DNA from: Adineta vaga
Lineage: Eukaryota > Rotifera
Length of the DNA stretch: 64,000 nt
Assembly: GCA_021613535.1 (NCBI GenBank)
Contig: CP075492.1
Location: 4,030,001 to 4,094,000 of the forward strand
Direction: 5' to 3'
Within the stretch, counting starts at the first letter, position 1; the number at the start of each line of letters is the position of its first letter. Shown here in pieces: positions 1 through 12,271 of the stretch. The position numbers and the translations under genes were made by a program. The notes under the pieces are model-generated. The model saw only the letters and a list, made by a program, of their open reading frames with translations. It was not told the DNA's origin and searched no databases.

Positions 1-734
1 AAACATAATAAATCAATAAATCTATTTTGCATAACAAGACGAGAAACAAATCGATTAAAGAAAGATTTGACATTACTCACTGTGATGCATCACTTCCTGA
101 AAACCACATTTCAACAAATGAATCTTCATGACGATTTAACTAAAACATAAAGAATAGTTCATTTCTATTTCATTTAATCATTTTAAATACCGATTTTGTT
201 GATAATTCGTGCATTATTTGTCCATCAATAGATGAATAGACACAGACCGTACCTGTCCAATGTCCATATGCCAGGAATTTTCCATTATTTGACCAAGCTA
301 AACAATTTAAACAATTATATTCGTCAGATTGAATAACATCAAGTGAAATTTCTAATAGAACATCAGATGTATCCGATGATATTATGCATAGAGTATTATT
401 GATGACTAAAGCCAAACGATTCGATCTATAAATAAGATCAAAATAATGTCTTATCTTGAGACAAAATTAAACATACGGAGTATGAAAAGACACAGGAGAT
501 GATTTTCCTCCAGTTTGTTGAAGAAATCTTTGAGCATTTGAAGAAATTGTTATAGATGAACTAAACCATTTTCGAAAAGCTATAGAAAGTGAACAATAGC
601 AAAATGAGATGATTGATTTAAACAAATTTACCATTATTCAATGTCCATGATTGATCCTTTTCTGTTCGACGAACTTTTCTTTCGAATGACCATTGAGCTT
701 TTTCAATTAGTTCAAATAAATATTCACCAGACAT
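1..734 (-). CDS. NBAS: NBAS-like protein, N-terminal part (runs off left edge)
   Basis: NBAS belongs to the NRZ/syntaxin-18 tethering complex for Golgi-to-ER COPI vesicles and also has a role in nonsense-mediated decay (family knowledge). Exons read 734-632, 579-477, 425-191 and 139-81, with a further acceptor near position 21; the phases agree. The protein opens MSGEYLFELIEKAQW, then has FRKWFSSS, NRLALVINNTLCIISS and CLAWSNNGKFLAYGHWTGTV, which is the start of a beta-propeller. These segments follow the order of the vertebrate NBAS N-terminus (ILYDLL...W, then LASNGKLLA, then VAWS..LLAYA.STGTV). Introns are about 50 nt. Only roughly 170 of an expected 2,000 or more residues lie inside the window, so completeness cannot be judged. 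A generic WD40 protein is the alternative. Confidence 0.78.
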
Positions 735-1223
735 ACTTTAGCACTTTATTATCAGTATCAATCTTCAATTTGACTATTTTACTTAACAGATTTTGATGAT
801 GATGATAACTTTTTATTTAGACCAATAAACGGAACTATAACCATAAGATGCCGCTGTATTACAGATGGAAAATTTTCTTATTCTTTTTTCAAATCGAACT
901 GTGACCTCATATCAGAAAACCGATCGGTTCTAGTTATCATCTATACTTGAGCTTTTAGCAGAAAACATGCAAAAAAGACATGATAGTTCGGTGAATACGC
1001 GACAAAACTATTTTTTAATATTAAATTCATGAAGACGTTTACATAGGAAAAAAAACAAGCCCAGTATGATTATAAGAAACACAATGATGATAAACTAATT
1101 TAAATAATCGTAAGAAAAGATAATCTATCTAAAATGTTCGTAGCACAGGGCGATAGAAATAAAAAAAATCATATCTGTATTAGAAAACAAATCCTTGGTA
1201 GAATGAAGAATAGCATTCTTCAT
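735..1223. other. Intergenic, between NBAS-like start and CEP83 end
   Basis: Spacer of about 490 bases between the NBAS-like start codon and the CEP83 stop. The only structure seen is the perfect hairpin beside the CEP83 stop, listed separately. No open frame looks coding. Confidence 0.6.
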
Positions 1224-1224
1224 T
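1202..1224 (-). promoter_or_regulatory. Perfect hairpin at CEP83 stop / 3'UTR start
   Basis: Ten bases (1202-1211, AATGAAGAAT) are followed by a three-base loop and the exact reverse complement (1215-1224). The right arm touches the first base of the CEP83 stop codon, so the stem would form at the very beginning of the 3'UTR. Function is unknown; an RNA structure is only an inference. Confidence 0.45.
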
Positions 1225-3842
1225 TAATATTTGTCTTCTTCGAATTGAATTGTTCTTCGTTTGTCTGGTGAAGAAGAAGAAGTTAATTCATGATGATTCG
1301 AAAGAATTAATGAAGACTCTTTCACTAAAGAAGAAAGAACACATAAAGGAGTTGAATTATTAAAAGACATGTGAATTACTCGGAATAAAATCATTTAATT
1401 GATGATTTTGTTCATATGATAAACGGTTGAGACGCGTTAACATTGAATTAAGATCATATTTATCCTGTTAGAAAAACAAATTTCGTAGAAGCGAATTGAT
1501 TTTTGTTTTCAAACATACTTCTGTTGGAATTGATGATGGATTTGTGGTGACAGCGGTGGTGTTATTATTTGTATCGAGAATCGTTTGAAATTGTGCATGT
1601 TTTTTCAATAATTGTGCTAATTGACGTTTTACTTGATTATGTGTCTGTAAACTAACTACATTTCTATAATGCAGATAATGTTTAGCATGAAATATCATGT
1701 CGAAAAAGTGAATACTAACTGTAAACTTAATTCTTTTTGCTTAATTTCATTAAGTTTTGCTTCGATTAATTGACTTTTTTCTACTAATTTTTGTGAAAAA
1801 TTCTGATAACGTGATCGATAATCTTTCTTCTCTTTCTGTAATTCATTAACTTTCTTTTTATACTTTTTCAATTGTTCAACTAATTGTTCAATTTTTACTT
1901 CCATTTCTTTTCGATCATTGAAAAAAGCTCGACGAGCATTTTCAATTGTTGTTGTACATTGATTATTCATCTAGAAAATTGAAAAAATATCAATAACTTC
2001 TTCTCTCATGAAAAGAATATTTACCTGTTGAACTTCTTGTTTATTCGAATGATATTCATTCATTAATTGATTGATTTCATTTTTTAATTTTAAATTCATA
2101 TCAGTTAACTCTTGCTATAAGAAAAAAAAGATATTGAAACAGAAGATAAATCAAATCATTTACTTCAATTCCATTTGTTGATGAAAGTTGAGTTTCAAGT
2201 TTGACACATTTCTTATAAAGTTCACGAGTTTTTTCTTGTTCACGTTCCAGATCAGTTTGACAATCGTTTGTTTGTTTAATAGTTGTATTTAAATACGTGT
2301 TTTCTTTAGTTAATTCATCACGAGCTCGTTCTAAGCTTTTGATTTGTTCGTACAAACGATCGCGTTCAATTTCCGATTGTTTTTGTCGATCATCATTTGA
2401 TTTTCGTAGAATATTCACTTCAGCTTCGAAATTTAATCTTCGAAAGAAAGAATTATTCGAGGTAAAACGAGAAGAAGTTCTTTTTTACTTTTCATTTGTT
2501 AATTCAGTGATTTTTTTCCATTCATCTTCTCTTGCTGCTTGAACACTTGTTAATAGATTATGTTCTTTTTCTTGAATCGTTAATTGTAATTTGGATTTAT
2601 CGGCAATTAACGAAGCGATTTTTTCTTCAAGTTCTAAATGAGAAGATTTCGCACATTAGATAACTTACTATTTTTCTAAACAAACCTTGAATATGTGTTT
2701 TTAATTGTTCTTGTTGTTCTAATTGATCTCTTTGTACTTTAGCTATATCGATTTTATGATTTGCAGCATCAAGCTTATGTCGATGTTGAATATTCTCATA
2801 ATCGGAATTAATTTGTGCAAGTCGAAGATCTCGTTCATGCACTTGTCGATTTACTGTTGCTAGTTTTTCACTAACAGATGTTAATTCTTGATGAGTTGTT
2901 GTTAATTGTTGTTTCAATGAATCACGTTCGTTCTATTATAAAGAAAATATTCGAATTTATAAAATATCAAGAGCTAGTTATTTTTCTTTACTTCAACTAG
3001 AGACGAATTTGTTTTTGATAATGAACGTTCTTTCAATAATTCTCGTTGTGACGATGCAGCACTTTGTTCAGCATGAAGTTTTACTTCTCGTGCTTCATTT
3101 AATTCTTGATTTAACTGTTCAATTTTTGCCTTTAGTTGTGTAATTTCTCTTGATCGATTTTGTTCAATTGTAGAATCTTTTTGATATTCTTGACGAATCT
3201 GTTGTTGAAGAAGATCACGCTCTTTTCTCAATGCACTCGATTCTTTTTCTTTATTGAGTTGAGTTTCTTCAATTAATTGATCTCTTTGAGATAGTTCTGA
3301 TGTATGTTCTTTAATTCGAGCATTTAATTCAAAACGAACTTTGGTTAATTCAGCTTTTGTTTGTTCTAATTGATTTCCTAATTGTGATAAAGCTAATTTA
3401 TATGGACCTTCGACTTCTGACGATAGACGATCACGAATTTGATCAATTTTACTATTATCAAGTAACTAAATAAGAATTAAGATATTTTGATGATAACAAT
3501 AATGACTTCATGATTAGTTCAAACCTGTGTTTTCATTTCTTCAATTTGTGCTTGTTTTCGTCGATTGTCGATCTGTAATTTATCAAGTAAATTCTTGAAT
3601 TTTTCTTGCATTTGACGATTTTCTTCAGTTGATTTTTCTAATGTTCGTTGACAATCAGCGTATGCTTCAGATAATGCTGCATATTCTTGTTTCAATTGTT
3701 CATATAATTGACGAAACTGTTCATTACGTATTTGCATACTAGATAATGCTTTAGCCATTTCAATACCACCTGTTCCACTTGCATTTAAAGCACCACCACC
3801 ACCACCATCCATACTTGCTGCTAGAGATGAAATTGCTGCCAT
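1224..3842 (-). CDS. CEP83: Centrosomal protein of 83 kDa (distal appendage coiled coil)
   Basis: CEP83 recruits the other distal appendage proteins that dock the mother centriole to membrane and license ciliogenesis (family knowledge). The start at 3842 gives a short Gly/Ala-rich head and then almost continuous coiled coil over about nine exons. Landmarks match the vertebrate protein in order: QEKFKNLLDKL..EEMKTQLLD, then RDRLSSEVEGPYK, SVQAAREDEWKKITELTNEK, KYKKKVNELQKEKKDYRSRY, and near the end NQVKRQLAQLLKKHAQFQTIL. I add a last intron: donor after ..NDFIP near 1388 and acceptor near 1316. This skips an early TAA at 1360 and ends ..RRTIQFEEDKY at 1224. Coiled-coil similarity can mislead, but the run of matching landmarks makes CEP83 the best call. 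Confidence 0.75.
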
Positions 3843-4458
3843 TGTATCTTCTACAAGGATAAATGCACGTGTGAATAAAATTCTACCAAGACCACCATGT
3901 TCATTTCCATCACTTAGAGAAAACCTCTTTTTCTTTTTTGATTATTTTATATCGAAAACTAATTTTTCAACTAGAAAATCTCGTTTCTTTGAATGTCTAA
4001 TTATAAAACAAAAACAATTATAAAATATTTACAAAGTCGAAACAACAGCGACATCTTACGAGCGAAGAAATCAGTTTGATATTGAATTGAATCTGGAAGG
4101 GTGAACGGTGAAGTGAAAAAAATATTTTGAAAAGTGAACTATTTATTAATGAATTATGTTCTTAATCAGTAAACAACAGCAAGATTTTTCAAAGACAAGA
4201 TAGAAAATTTATTATCGATGCTAGGTTAGTCAGTTATAAATTATGAGCATTATTTATTTTGAACTACTTGTAATTATAAAGAAGAGCATCAAGTATTGAG
4301 AATCAGTATATATCTTACTATAATAGTTACACAAGTGGTCAATTGTTCAAATCTTGTTAACTAAAAAGAGTAAATTGGTAAAGAAACAGAACAACCAAAG
4401 TGAGCTTGATGTATTCACACCCTCATAGATGGAAGTAGAAATGGAACAAAAAAGAAGC
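3843..4458. other. Intergenic, CEP83 upstream region
   Basis: About 600 bases between the CEP83 start and the tRNA gene. It is AT-rich and no coding frame or repeat is seen, except an 11-base motif (CACACCCTCAT, 4416-4426) with an inverted copy beyond the tRNA at 4748-4758. Confidence 0.6.
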
Positions 4459-4538
4459 GCTGCGAGTAGGATTCGAACCTACGCGGGAGAACCCATCTGA
4501 TTTCGAGTCAGACGCCTTAACCACTCGGCCATCGCAGC
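4459..4538 (-). tRNA. tRNA-Ser (anticodon CGA)
   Basis: On the minus strand the 80-nt sequence folds as a class II tRNA. The 7-bp acceptor stem is perfect (GCTGCGA with TCGCAGC). The D-loop contains GAGTGGTTAAGGC, the anticodon loop is CTCGAAA (anticodon CGA), there is a long serine-type variable arm, and the T-loop is GGTTCGAATCC. There is no intron and no encoded CCA. A run of T on the minus strand just past the 3' end is a normal RNA polymerase III terminator. Confidence 0.97.
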
Positions 4539-5091
4539 TTAGGACCATTGAGAGAACATGCAACATCTCCACAAGGACCTTTCCATCATTTCTCTGAATG
4601 TTTCTGTCTCACTCAAGACTAGAGTTACTCCATACAATGTGATGATATACACATGGGACAGTCAGTTAGTGAATTTAGTTATGAGTTTGAAATGTTATAA
4701 ATAGAGATATTATTTCTATATTTTTAATCTAAAGAAAAACAGAAGGGATGAGGGTGTGCGAATTGATTATTCGTTTATTTTTTGTTTGATAAATATTAAA
4801 AGATTTTAGAAACTCCAGTGAGTTCACTAAGAATTATTCGTACTACTATGAATCATAAAATGATCAATTAACGCACAAATATATGAAAAAGATCGTTAAT
4901 CGTACCACACACATCGATACGTGCAAGAATAGCCCATAAGTAACTCACTTAGAAGGCAGTCTATCTATCCCGATTATTATTTTGTATTGATTGAAGCCTA
5001 ACATCCAATAACTGAAAATATATTGATTTTTTTTATTGTTATTCTAGAATAAACTTCGAAGAAAATAGTCTAACAATGAACAAGTCGTTTA
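4539..5091. other. Intergenic between tRNA-Ser and PPR gene
   Basis: About 550 bases with no coding signal. It carries the second arm (ATGAGGGTGTG, 4748-4758) of the inverted 11-mer that flanks the tRNA. The PPR promoter presumably lies here, but no core motif is recognised. Confidence 0.6.
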
Positions 5092-7876
5092 ATGATCGTT
5101 TGTCGTCCTCTTATAATTTATGGAAAACGACTAATTACTATTCAATCTACTGTTGATTTGGGTAAACAAATGAAATCGTTGAATGATAAAAAACAATTTA
5201 GACAAGCACTTGAATTATTTGATAAACACAAACAAAACAATATTCTGACATGTTCTACTTTGACAATAACTCAAGTTTTGAAAGCATGTGCTCAAATAAA
5301 AGATGTTGAGCGTGGTCAAAATATTCACAAACTGATACCATCTCGAATAAAAAGTGATTATTATATATTATCATCATTGATTCATTTCTATAGTAAGTTT
5401 TGAGAAGAAAATTGTTTTTTCTTATTGATCTATTATTGAAGTGCAATGTGGTAATGTAACAAGTGCACAATTGTTATTCGATAAATCCAAAAAGAAAACT
5501 CTGTCAATGTATGGATCAATGATGAAAGGTTGAAATTATTTATATATTTATATGAATACGTTATGAGAATTATTTTTCAGGTTATATTAAAAATAATCAA
5601 GCAAATAAGGCGATTGATCTTTTCAATAGAATAAAAAATCCTGATGAAATAATTATAACATTTTTATTTAATGCTTGTGCTCAAATAAAATCGAATGAAG
5701 CATTAAATTTAATAAGAAATGTTTCAGAACAACTTCCAAAGTCTTTCTATTCTGATTCTTATCTTGTAACATCTTTATTCGATGCATTTATTAAATGTGA
5801 AGATTGCTCAAGTGCAGAAGTTCTCTTGGAAAAAATGAAAACATCTGTCATAAGTTATGGAAATCTAATGAGTGGATTTATTAAAGAAAATAATTATTTA
5901 AAAATATTAAATTTATTTAATAAAATGAAAATCGATGGTATTCAAGCAGATATTGTTATTTATCTTTGTGTTATCAAGGCTTTATCTGAGATCGGTGATT
6001 ATTCAACATCGAAATCAATCGTTGAACAAATTCTAGATATTTTTCTTCTGGATAATCGACTTCAAACAGCATTAGTCGATATGTGGGTAAGTTAAAATCA
6101 AACGTCCTTTAACATTTTTCTCTTTTAAAAATCTATTTAGGCCAAAATTGGATGTATCGATCACGCAGAAGAAATTTTTGAAAAAATCTCTCAACCAGAT
6201 CATGTCGGATACGCAGCAATGAGTTTGTTTTTGTTTTCTAAGAAGAAAAAATTGATTATTTATTTATAATTAGTTAATTGTTACGGTTTAAAGGGACAGG
6301 GTATTGAGGCTATTAAAATTTTTCGTCAGATGCCATCACAATTTATCAATGAAGTGTCTTATGTTTGTCTTCTAACCGCATGTTCACATTCAGGACTTGC
6401 CGAAGAAGCACGTTCAATATTCACAAATGTTCCAACGAAAACAGAGAAGATTTATACTGCAATGGTATATTTTTTTGTCAAATTTCAATACATTTTTTTA
6501 TTTGCTTTACTTTGATAGATTGATTGTTTCAGTCGTGTCGTGCATCATTGTTTGAAGAAGCACAAAATTTGATTGATGAATTTGAACGTGATCATCCGCC
6601 TTCACCGCACATTTACAGTCAGTTAGCAAAGTTCTTTAAATTTATTTTAGTATATTTGAATTGAGAATCGAACATTTTCAATTGTTCATTAGAATATTTC
6701 ACTCTAAACTTTTCTTTTCTCTCTCAGTCAGAATCATCTAACCGATAGAAATTCTACGAGATTGATTTGAATCTCTTGGCTAAGTTTTTTTACAGAAAAA
6801 TATGATAAAATTAATTCTGTATTGTCATGCAGAAAAGATACTCGACTTGATAAAGATTTGCTCGATGATCGTACGAGTTTTTTTAGATCTTTATTATATT
6901 TTAAAATTGCCAATTGAATCCTAATTATTTCTTCAAATATGTCAATGAATTTTTCTAAGAGACGATAATTGATTGAAATTCTCTACAAGTAGATTTTTCT
7001 CTTAATAAATTAATACATCAATGAAAACATTTGTTGTTGGGATTCTTTTTAAACGTGGAAACTGTGATAATTAGAAATAAGTGAATTTGTTTTTTCACAG
7101 AAAGATTGTTCTGAGAAAATAAAATGGAATCTTTTTCGTTATTCTAGCAACATTGTTGTCGGGTGCAAGAAATCAAAAAAATACGTATCTAGCAGAAAAA
7201 GTTCACGATCGTATGAAAAAACTTTTTCCTCAGTTGACCGATTCATTAATACCAGCCTCAATTCTTCTTGCAAATGTTTATGCATCAACAGGTGAAATTG
7301 GCAAAGCATCAAATATTAGAATTCAACTGAGTAAATCAGGTGTAAAGAAACAAGTCGGTGTATCATGGACAACTGTCAATGGACAATACTTTGTAAATAT
7401 ACAATTTTAACATTCTCCTACGATGATAATATCAAATGATTTTCTTAGCAATTTCGAGCTCATGATCAATCTCATCCTCGATTCGAAGAAATTTATAACG
7501 AAGTTGAGAAAACATCCGCGGAACTTATTTCACACGGCCATCAACAAGATTCAAGTTGGGTCACACGACCAATCAATCAAGATGAAACTGTTACATCAGT
7601 ACTTTGTGGACATAGTGAAAGACTTGCAATAGCATGGAATTTTGTTGTGAATCCCAATGCAACAAGAATTCAAGTGACGGAAAATCTTCGTATTTGTGGG
7701 AATTGTCGTGAGTAGTTGTTTAATCTTTATTTTTTTCTTCTCATTTCTCTTTTTTCTTAGATCAAGCAATAAAACTAATAGCAGCAATTCGCCAATGTGA
7801 AATCATCATTCGTGATGCAAATAGAATCCATCATTTCCATACAAATGGACAATGCTCGTGCAAGGATTACTTTTGA
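5092..7876 (+). CDS. PPR protein with E and DYW (cytidine deaminase-like) domains
   Basis: In plants this architecture makes site-specific organellar C-to-U RNA editing factors; the PPR array reads RNA and the DYW domain deaminates. Exons: 5092-5392, 5442-5528, 5581-6086, 6141-6222, 6274-6464, 6533-6617, 7148-7392, 7449-7707, 7761-7876 (1,872 nt, 623 aa). The N-terminus is basic (MIVCRPLIIYGKRLITIQST) and could be a mitochondrial presequence. Degenerate PPRs fill about residues 25-360 (for example FRQALELFDKHKQ, NKAIDLFNRIK, EEARSIFTNV). An E/E+ region follows (LLSGARNQKNTYLAEKV, LLANVYASTGEIGKASNIR, GVSWTTVNGQYF). The DYW domain has HSERLAIAW (zinc-binding His and catalytic Glu), CGNCHQAIK (CxxC), HHFHTNGQCSC, and ends KDYF instead of DYW. 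The sixth intron is 530 nt while the others are about 50-70. The key residues are intact, so activity is plausible. Confidence 0.93.
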
Positions 7877-8843
7877 AAATCTTCAACTTTGTCTTGTTTT
7901 TTTCTTTCTACTCAAAATGAAGAACAGAAATAATTTCTTTTATAAGTCAATATGCAACGTAATGAAAGTTAGCTGCCGATTCGAGTTTTTCCTGTCGATA
8001 TTCATTCAGAGATCTGTGATGGACATCGGCTGAAAAATGTGAAAGAAAAATAATGAAGAAAACTCGAAACATATGCCAGATCTCTTTCAGGTTTCGTAGA
8101 TTTTAAAAACCGTATTTCTTGAATCTATTGACGCATTAAGAAGATTCTACACACGCACAAAACCTACCCGACTGGTTTGGTCAGATCACTTTAGTTTTTT
8201 ACAGTGAAACGAAAGATGCCAGGCATGTAGGCATATGCAATTCAACGTTTAGCAATGATAAAACTAAGCACATAAACACTAAGATCATCGATAAATCGGC
8301 TAGGAGAATCGTTATCAACGTTGATTTACATTCAGCTGTTAGACTCATTTTTTAAAAGTGAGGGTATTTGACTTTTTTTACATCTGATTCTTTCCATTTT
8401 AGTCTATCAAACTATTGCGCAGGACATCTTACACTTACTTTAATGATCAACCAGTAAGCAACAAGGTCATTTATAAATTCTATTTAATCATTTGAAACAT
8501 ATCGTAGTAAACGAACTTATATCGAAAACTCATTCAATAAATGCTCTTTGTCTATAAAGATAATTACCAACAACCTTTTCTGTTTCTCGATTTTGACACA
8601 CGACAAAGCGAAATAGGATTCAAATAACTTCACTTATTTTACTTGGTAAAAATAATTTTTCGTGTTTGATGATCTCATAGAATACAATGTTCATTTTTCC
8701 ACACAAAGTTTTGTTGAATTTATATATCTATAACAAATAGTCATTTGTTTATTATTTTCTAATTAAAACAAAAACAAAACAAGAAACAGATAACCGAAAA
8801 CGGTAAGTAAATATATATCACACCTGCACCTTGTATACTTATA
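7877..8843. other. Intergenic, convergent 3' ends
   Basis: About 970 bases between the PPR stop and the GT61 stop. AT-rich, with only short spurious frames and no recognised repeat. Confidence 0.6.
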
Positions 8844-10197
8844 TCAAATTTGATCCAGCAATTTTTCAACTCGTTTCAGATCAACATTCAGATTTCCATC
8901 ATTATTAACAACAAACGGCAAGATCCAATACGATTGATTCAGTAATTGTGCTTGTGTATACAAAATATATCCAGCACATGCTTTCAGATCTTCTACACGA
9001 AACATCGAACACGTCATCGGAAGTGAACTGGAACTTGATCGATATGGCATGATCTCGATCACTGTTGTTCCTGATTGTGCAAAGTTCATGTTTGATAATG
9101 CACCACTATGAACACCAATGATCACTTTTGCATTGTAGAATAGTTCGATTCGAGATCGTATATGACCCGTATCCTTCGAATGATCATATTGAACATAGTT
9201 AAGTGAATGTTTCGAACAATATGAACGAAGAACTTCAACGAATGCTTGCTCGTTCAAGATGAGACGACCATTGTTCATTGCATTTGATGATGTTCGTTGA
9301 ATGTAGATGAAATTCTTTCTCTCCGGTGGAGTGGCTGACTTGAGCATGCCTGAGATTGACCAATACATGTGTCGAGCATCTTGCCACAGACGAGGATGAA
9401 TACCAGGTGTTCGACATGGGTTGATGAGAAGACGAGCACCAACTTTCATGTTTGAAGAATAATGAACAATTCGATTTTCATTTTCCACTCCTAAATCAAT
9501 CATATACCATCAATAACAGTAAAGACAAACAATGAACATACGAACCTAACATGGACCAGATCTCTTGAACTGATCGATCAAATCGAACACCTTTCAGAAT
9601 CACCACTTTTGCATCAGGATACTTCTGTATATAGGATTGTGAATGAGCTAGTTTTGGTCCAACACCATCGAGAAAATGTTGAAAACTCCATCCATCAGGA
9701 ACAGTATAAATGATTGCTTGGTCATAAACAACAGTTGCTTCATCCGTGCTATAAAATGTTCTTTTCATTGCAGTATCACCATAGTTATAACCACATTCAT
9801 CATTGAGATAGAGACCGTTTGGAACAAGAAATGTATTGACAGAGAGATGTTCTTTGGTATTGTTGAAGAGAACACCTTGTTTCTCACAAGTTCCATCAGA
9901 ACAACTTTTTGAATGAATTTGATAATAGGTTGAACCATAGAACCAAGTCTTTGCTTCATCATCAGAAAAGTGTGGTAATGTGATGTAGAATGGTTCGAGA
10001 GTTTGTGAAATATGTTCGATATCTTTTGATAAAAGTGGTTGTTGTGGAACATGATCATTATTTACGTTTGTTGAGATCAAAGGTGTTGGACGCGGCGATG
10101 ATGTTGATGGTAGGAATCGATGAAGTTGATAAATAACAGTGAAGACACAAATGAATATTATGAAGACTTTGAAAAGACGAAATGGACGAAAATACAT
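8844..10197 (-). CDS. GT61-family glycosyltransferase, copy 1 (intact)
   Basis: GT61 enzymes (EOGT, POMGNT2, plant xylosyltransferases) add sugars to proteins or glycans in the ER/Golgi. There are two exons, 10197-9546 and 9490-8844, with a 55-nt phase-1 intron (432 aa). A short cytosolic tail and one membrane anchor (LFKVFIIFICVFTVIYQL) give type II topology, followed by a Pro/Ser stem and the lumenal domain. The C-terminal half has the family signature GVHSGALSNMNFAQ...GTTVIEIMPY, and the N-terminal half has DGWSFQHFLDGVGPKL. The specific sugar donor cannot be told. A near-identical second copy lies about 3.4 kb upstream in gene direction. Confidence 0.88.
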
Positions 10198-12271
10198 TGC
10201 AAATGTTCGTTTGGGGGTGATTGAACAGCTGATGATTAGATTACATCACTAGAAGATATACATGAAGAAATAGGATAAAGTACATTTTGAATGTCTCTAA
10301 GACTATCAGAAGTAGATATAATATATAGAAAAAATCGTCTATTTATTGAACGTAATGGTTTTCTTACTTAATTAGACTGTAACTTTATTCTTGTGTTCTA
10401 CTTGTGAAGTAAGATTATTCTCTTTATCAATGCTATGAAAAAACTGAGAAATTTCACAAATAATAGAGAACCTTGGATTCTAATCCATTATCTAGAAGGT
10501 TTCAATTACTGTAGGTAAAGAGACTTGCTTGAACAGAAATTACTGAAAAAATAGAGATTTTTATACTTATATATCATGTTTAGTACGCACCAAAGAAGAT
10601 TGAAATACTTATTGAATGAAGTTGTGCTGATTTGTGATCTTCTCAGCTGTTAATCTATTGTTAATTAATCTTTTTACCGCATATATAGGCAAACAATTGA
10701 ATATCCTTCATGAGAACATATTATCATAATAATTACAATAGTAAACTTATGTTACAGATGTAAATGTAACTGGCGGTTACTGAAGTGATCTTGAATAAAA
10801 ATGTTCTATCTAAGAAGGATATCTTGGGGCAATTTGATAAATATTTAAGCCGAGTCAGTATAATTGGTAGAAATGACATGAATTCTACTCATATAATTTA
10901 TCCAATGGGTTACGGATTATTAAAATAACTTGAACAATAAAATAAATATGATGGAAAAATAAATCCTATTTCTCTTGTCGAACTAAGATTATCTAACAAG
11001 TTTTTCAATAAATCCTTACTGAGAAATTTTTTTACTATTGATTTGAATCCCAGATCAGACAGAAAAAGCGTACTTTTTTTGACAATATTAATTTTCTCTT
11101 CAATCTTTTTGAAGCATGTGAAAGGCTAATACTCTTAGTCGTCAACTGTAGTAATCTGAAATGACAACCACAAGTTCATTTTTATAGCTTTCAAAGTTTC
11201 ATATGATTTACCAGTTAGATGAAGTAATAGTCTTTTATAACTAAGATAAACCGATCGAGTTTTAATGTTATTTATGTACTTACCAGATGAATCTTACCAC
11301 AATATATTAATCTTTCTAAACCATACTAGAAGAATTTAATTATAGAACCTATCGTTTCTTTTGGAATCATCTATTTACTAGTATGAGAATCTCGTAACTT
11401 ACATAACTTCGCTTTCTCATTTCTTTATTTCGATTTCTCAAGATATAAAATCTGACATTTACCTAATATTTTCATATATATATATTGATATTGGTTAATA
11501 TTAATATCATATTTGTGGACTTTACTTTTTTCAAATAGGATTCATGGCACACGCTTCGTATGTATCGTAGTCGTGATCATCACTCATTCAGCGAACGAGA
11601 AAAAGAAAAAGGAGAGAGGAAAAGAAAGAAATAAAATTTTCTTTCAAAAATAAACTCTCATGAAGCTCATTCTTTTTTTCTTCCTTTTTGTCATTAATTC
11701 TACGTGGTAACAGACGTATAAAATAAGAAGACGGAAAGAGATTTAATATGCCATTATTCTTTGTTACTTAACCTCATGCTCTGAGTATTTGATTCTTTAT
11801 AAAAATACAGAACGAGAGAGATAGAGACGGAAAAAGCGTGCTTATAGTTAACATCATCTTACGACTGAAATAAGTGTTGTTTACAGACTCAGGTGAGAAC
11901 TAAAAGTTGAGAACGATCAAATATTTCTCATAATCTTCAATAAGTTCAAAGTGAATTTTTTAAGTAAAATAGCCGTCAATAACACAACTATATTTAAATT
12001 TCGAAACATAATAAAATTAATGTTTCATTCTTGTATTGTTTCATAATGTTGAGTTCAACAAGTAGCGAATTGTACATCTTCATAAGATAAGTATATACAC
12101 ATTTCGATCAAAACAACTCTAGATAGTATTAAAAACTGTGTTGATGTCTTTATAAATATTTATAAAACAAAACAGGCATTTCTTTATCATTATCAATTAA
12201 AACAAAACAAGACACAGATCAGTAAAAAGAGAATTTATATTCTATATCACAACTCAACTCATGTACTTATA
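10198..12271. other. Spacer between GT61 copies; part of the duplicated unit
   Basis: About 2 kb without genes. Its first 60 bases (upstream of copy 1) match the bases upstream of copy 2 at 13627-13690. The stretch at about 11430-11800 matches about 14530-14900, including CGATTTCTCAAG, a purine-rich run and TTAACCTCATG. The tandem duplication therefore took in upstream DNA, which has since diverged with indels. Confidence 0.65.

Noticed and set aside
1360-1365. TAA at 1360 as the CEP83 stop
   Set aside because: A consensus 55-nt intron just before it restores an open frame ending RRTIQFEEDKY. Splicing to 1224 is preferred, though use of the early stop cannot be excluded.
9235-9417. Second frame inside GT61 copy 1 (and its twin at 12664-12846)
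   Set aside because: Shadow frame preserved in both copies only because the parent gene is duplicated.
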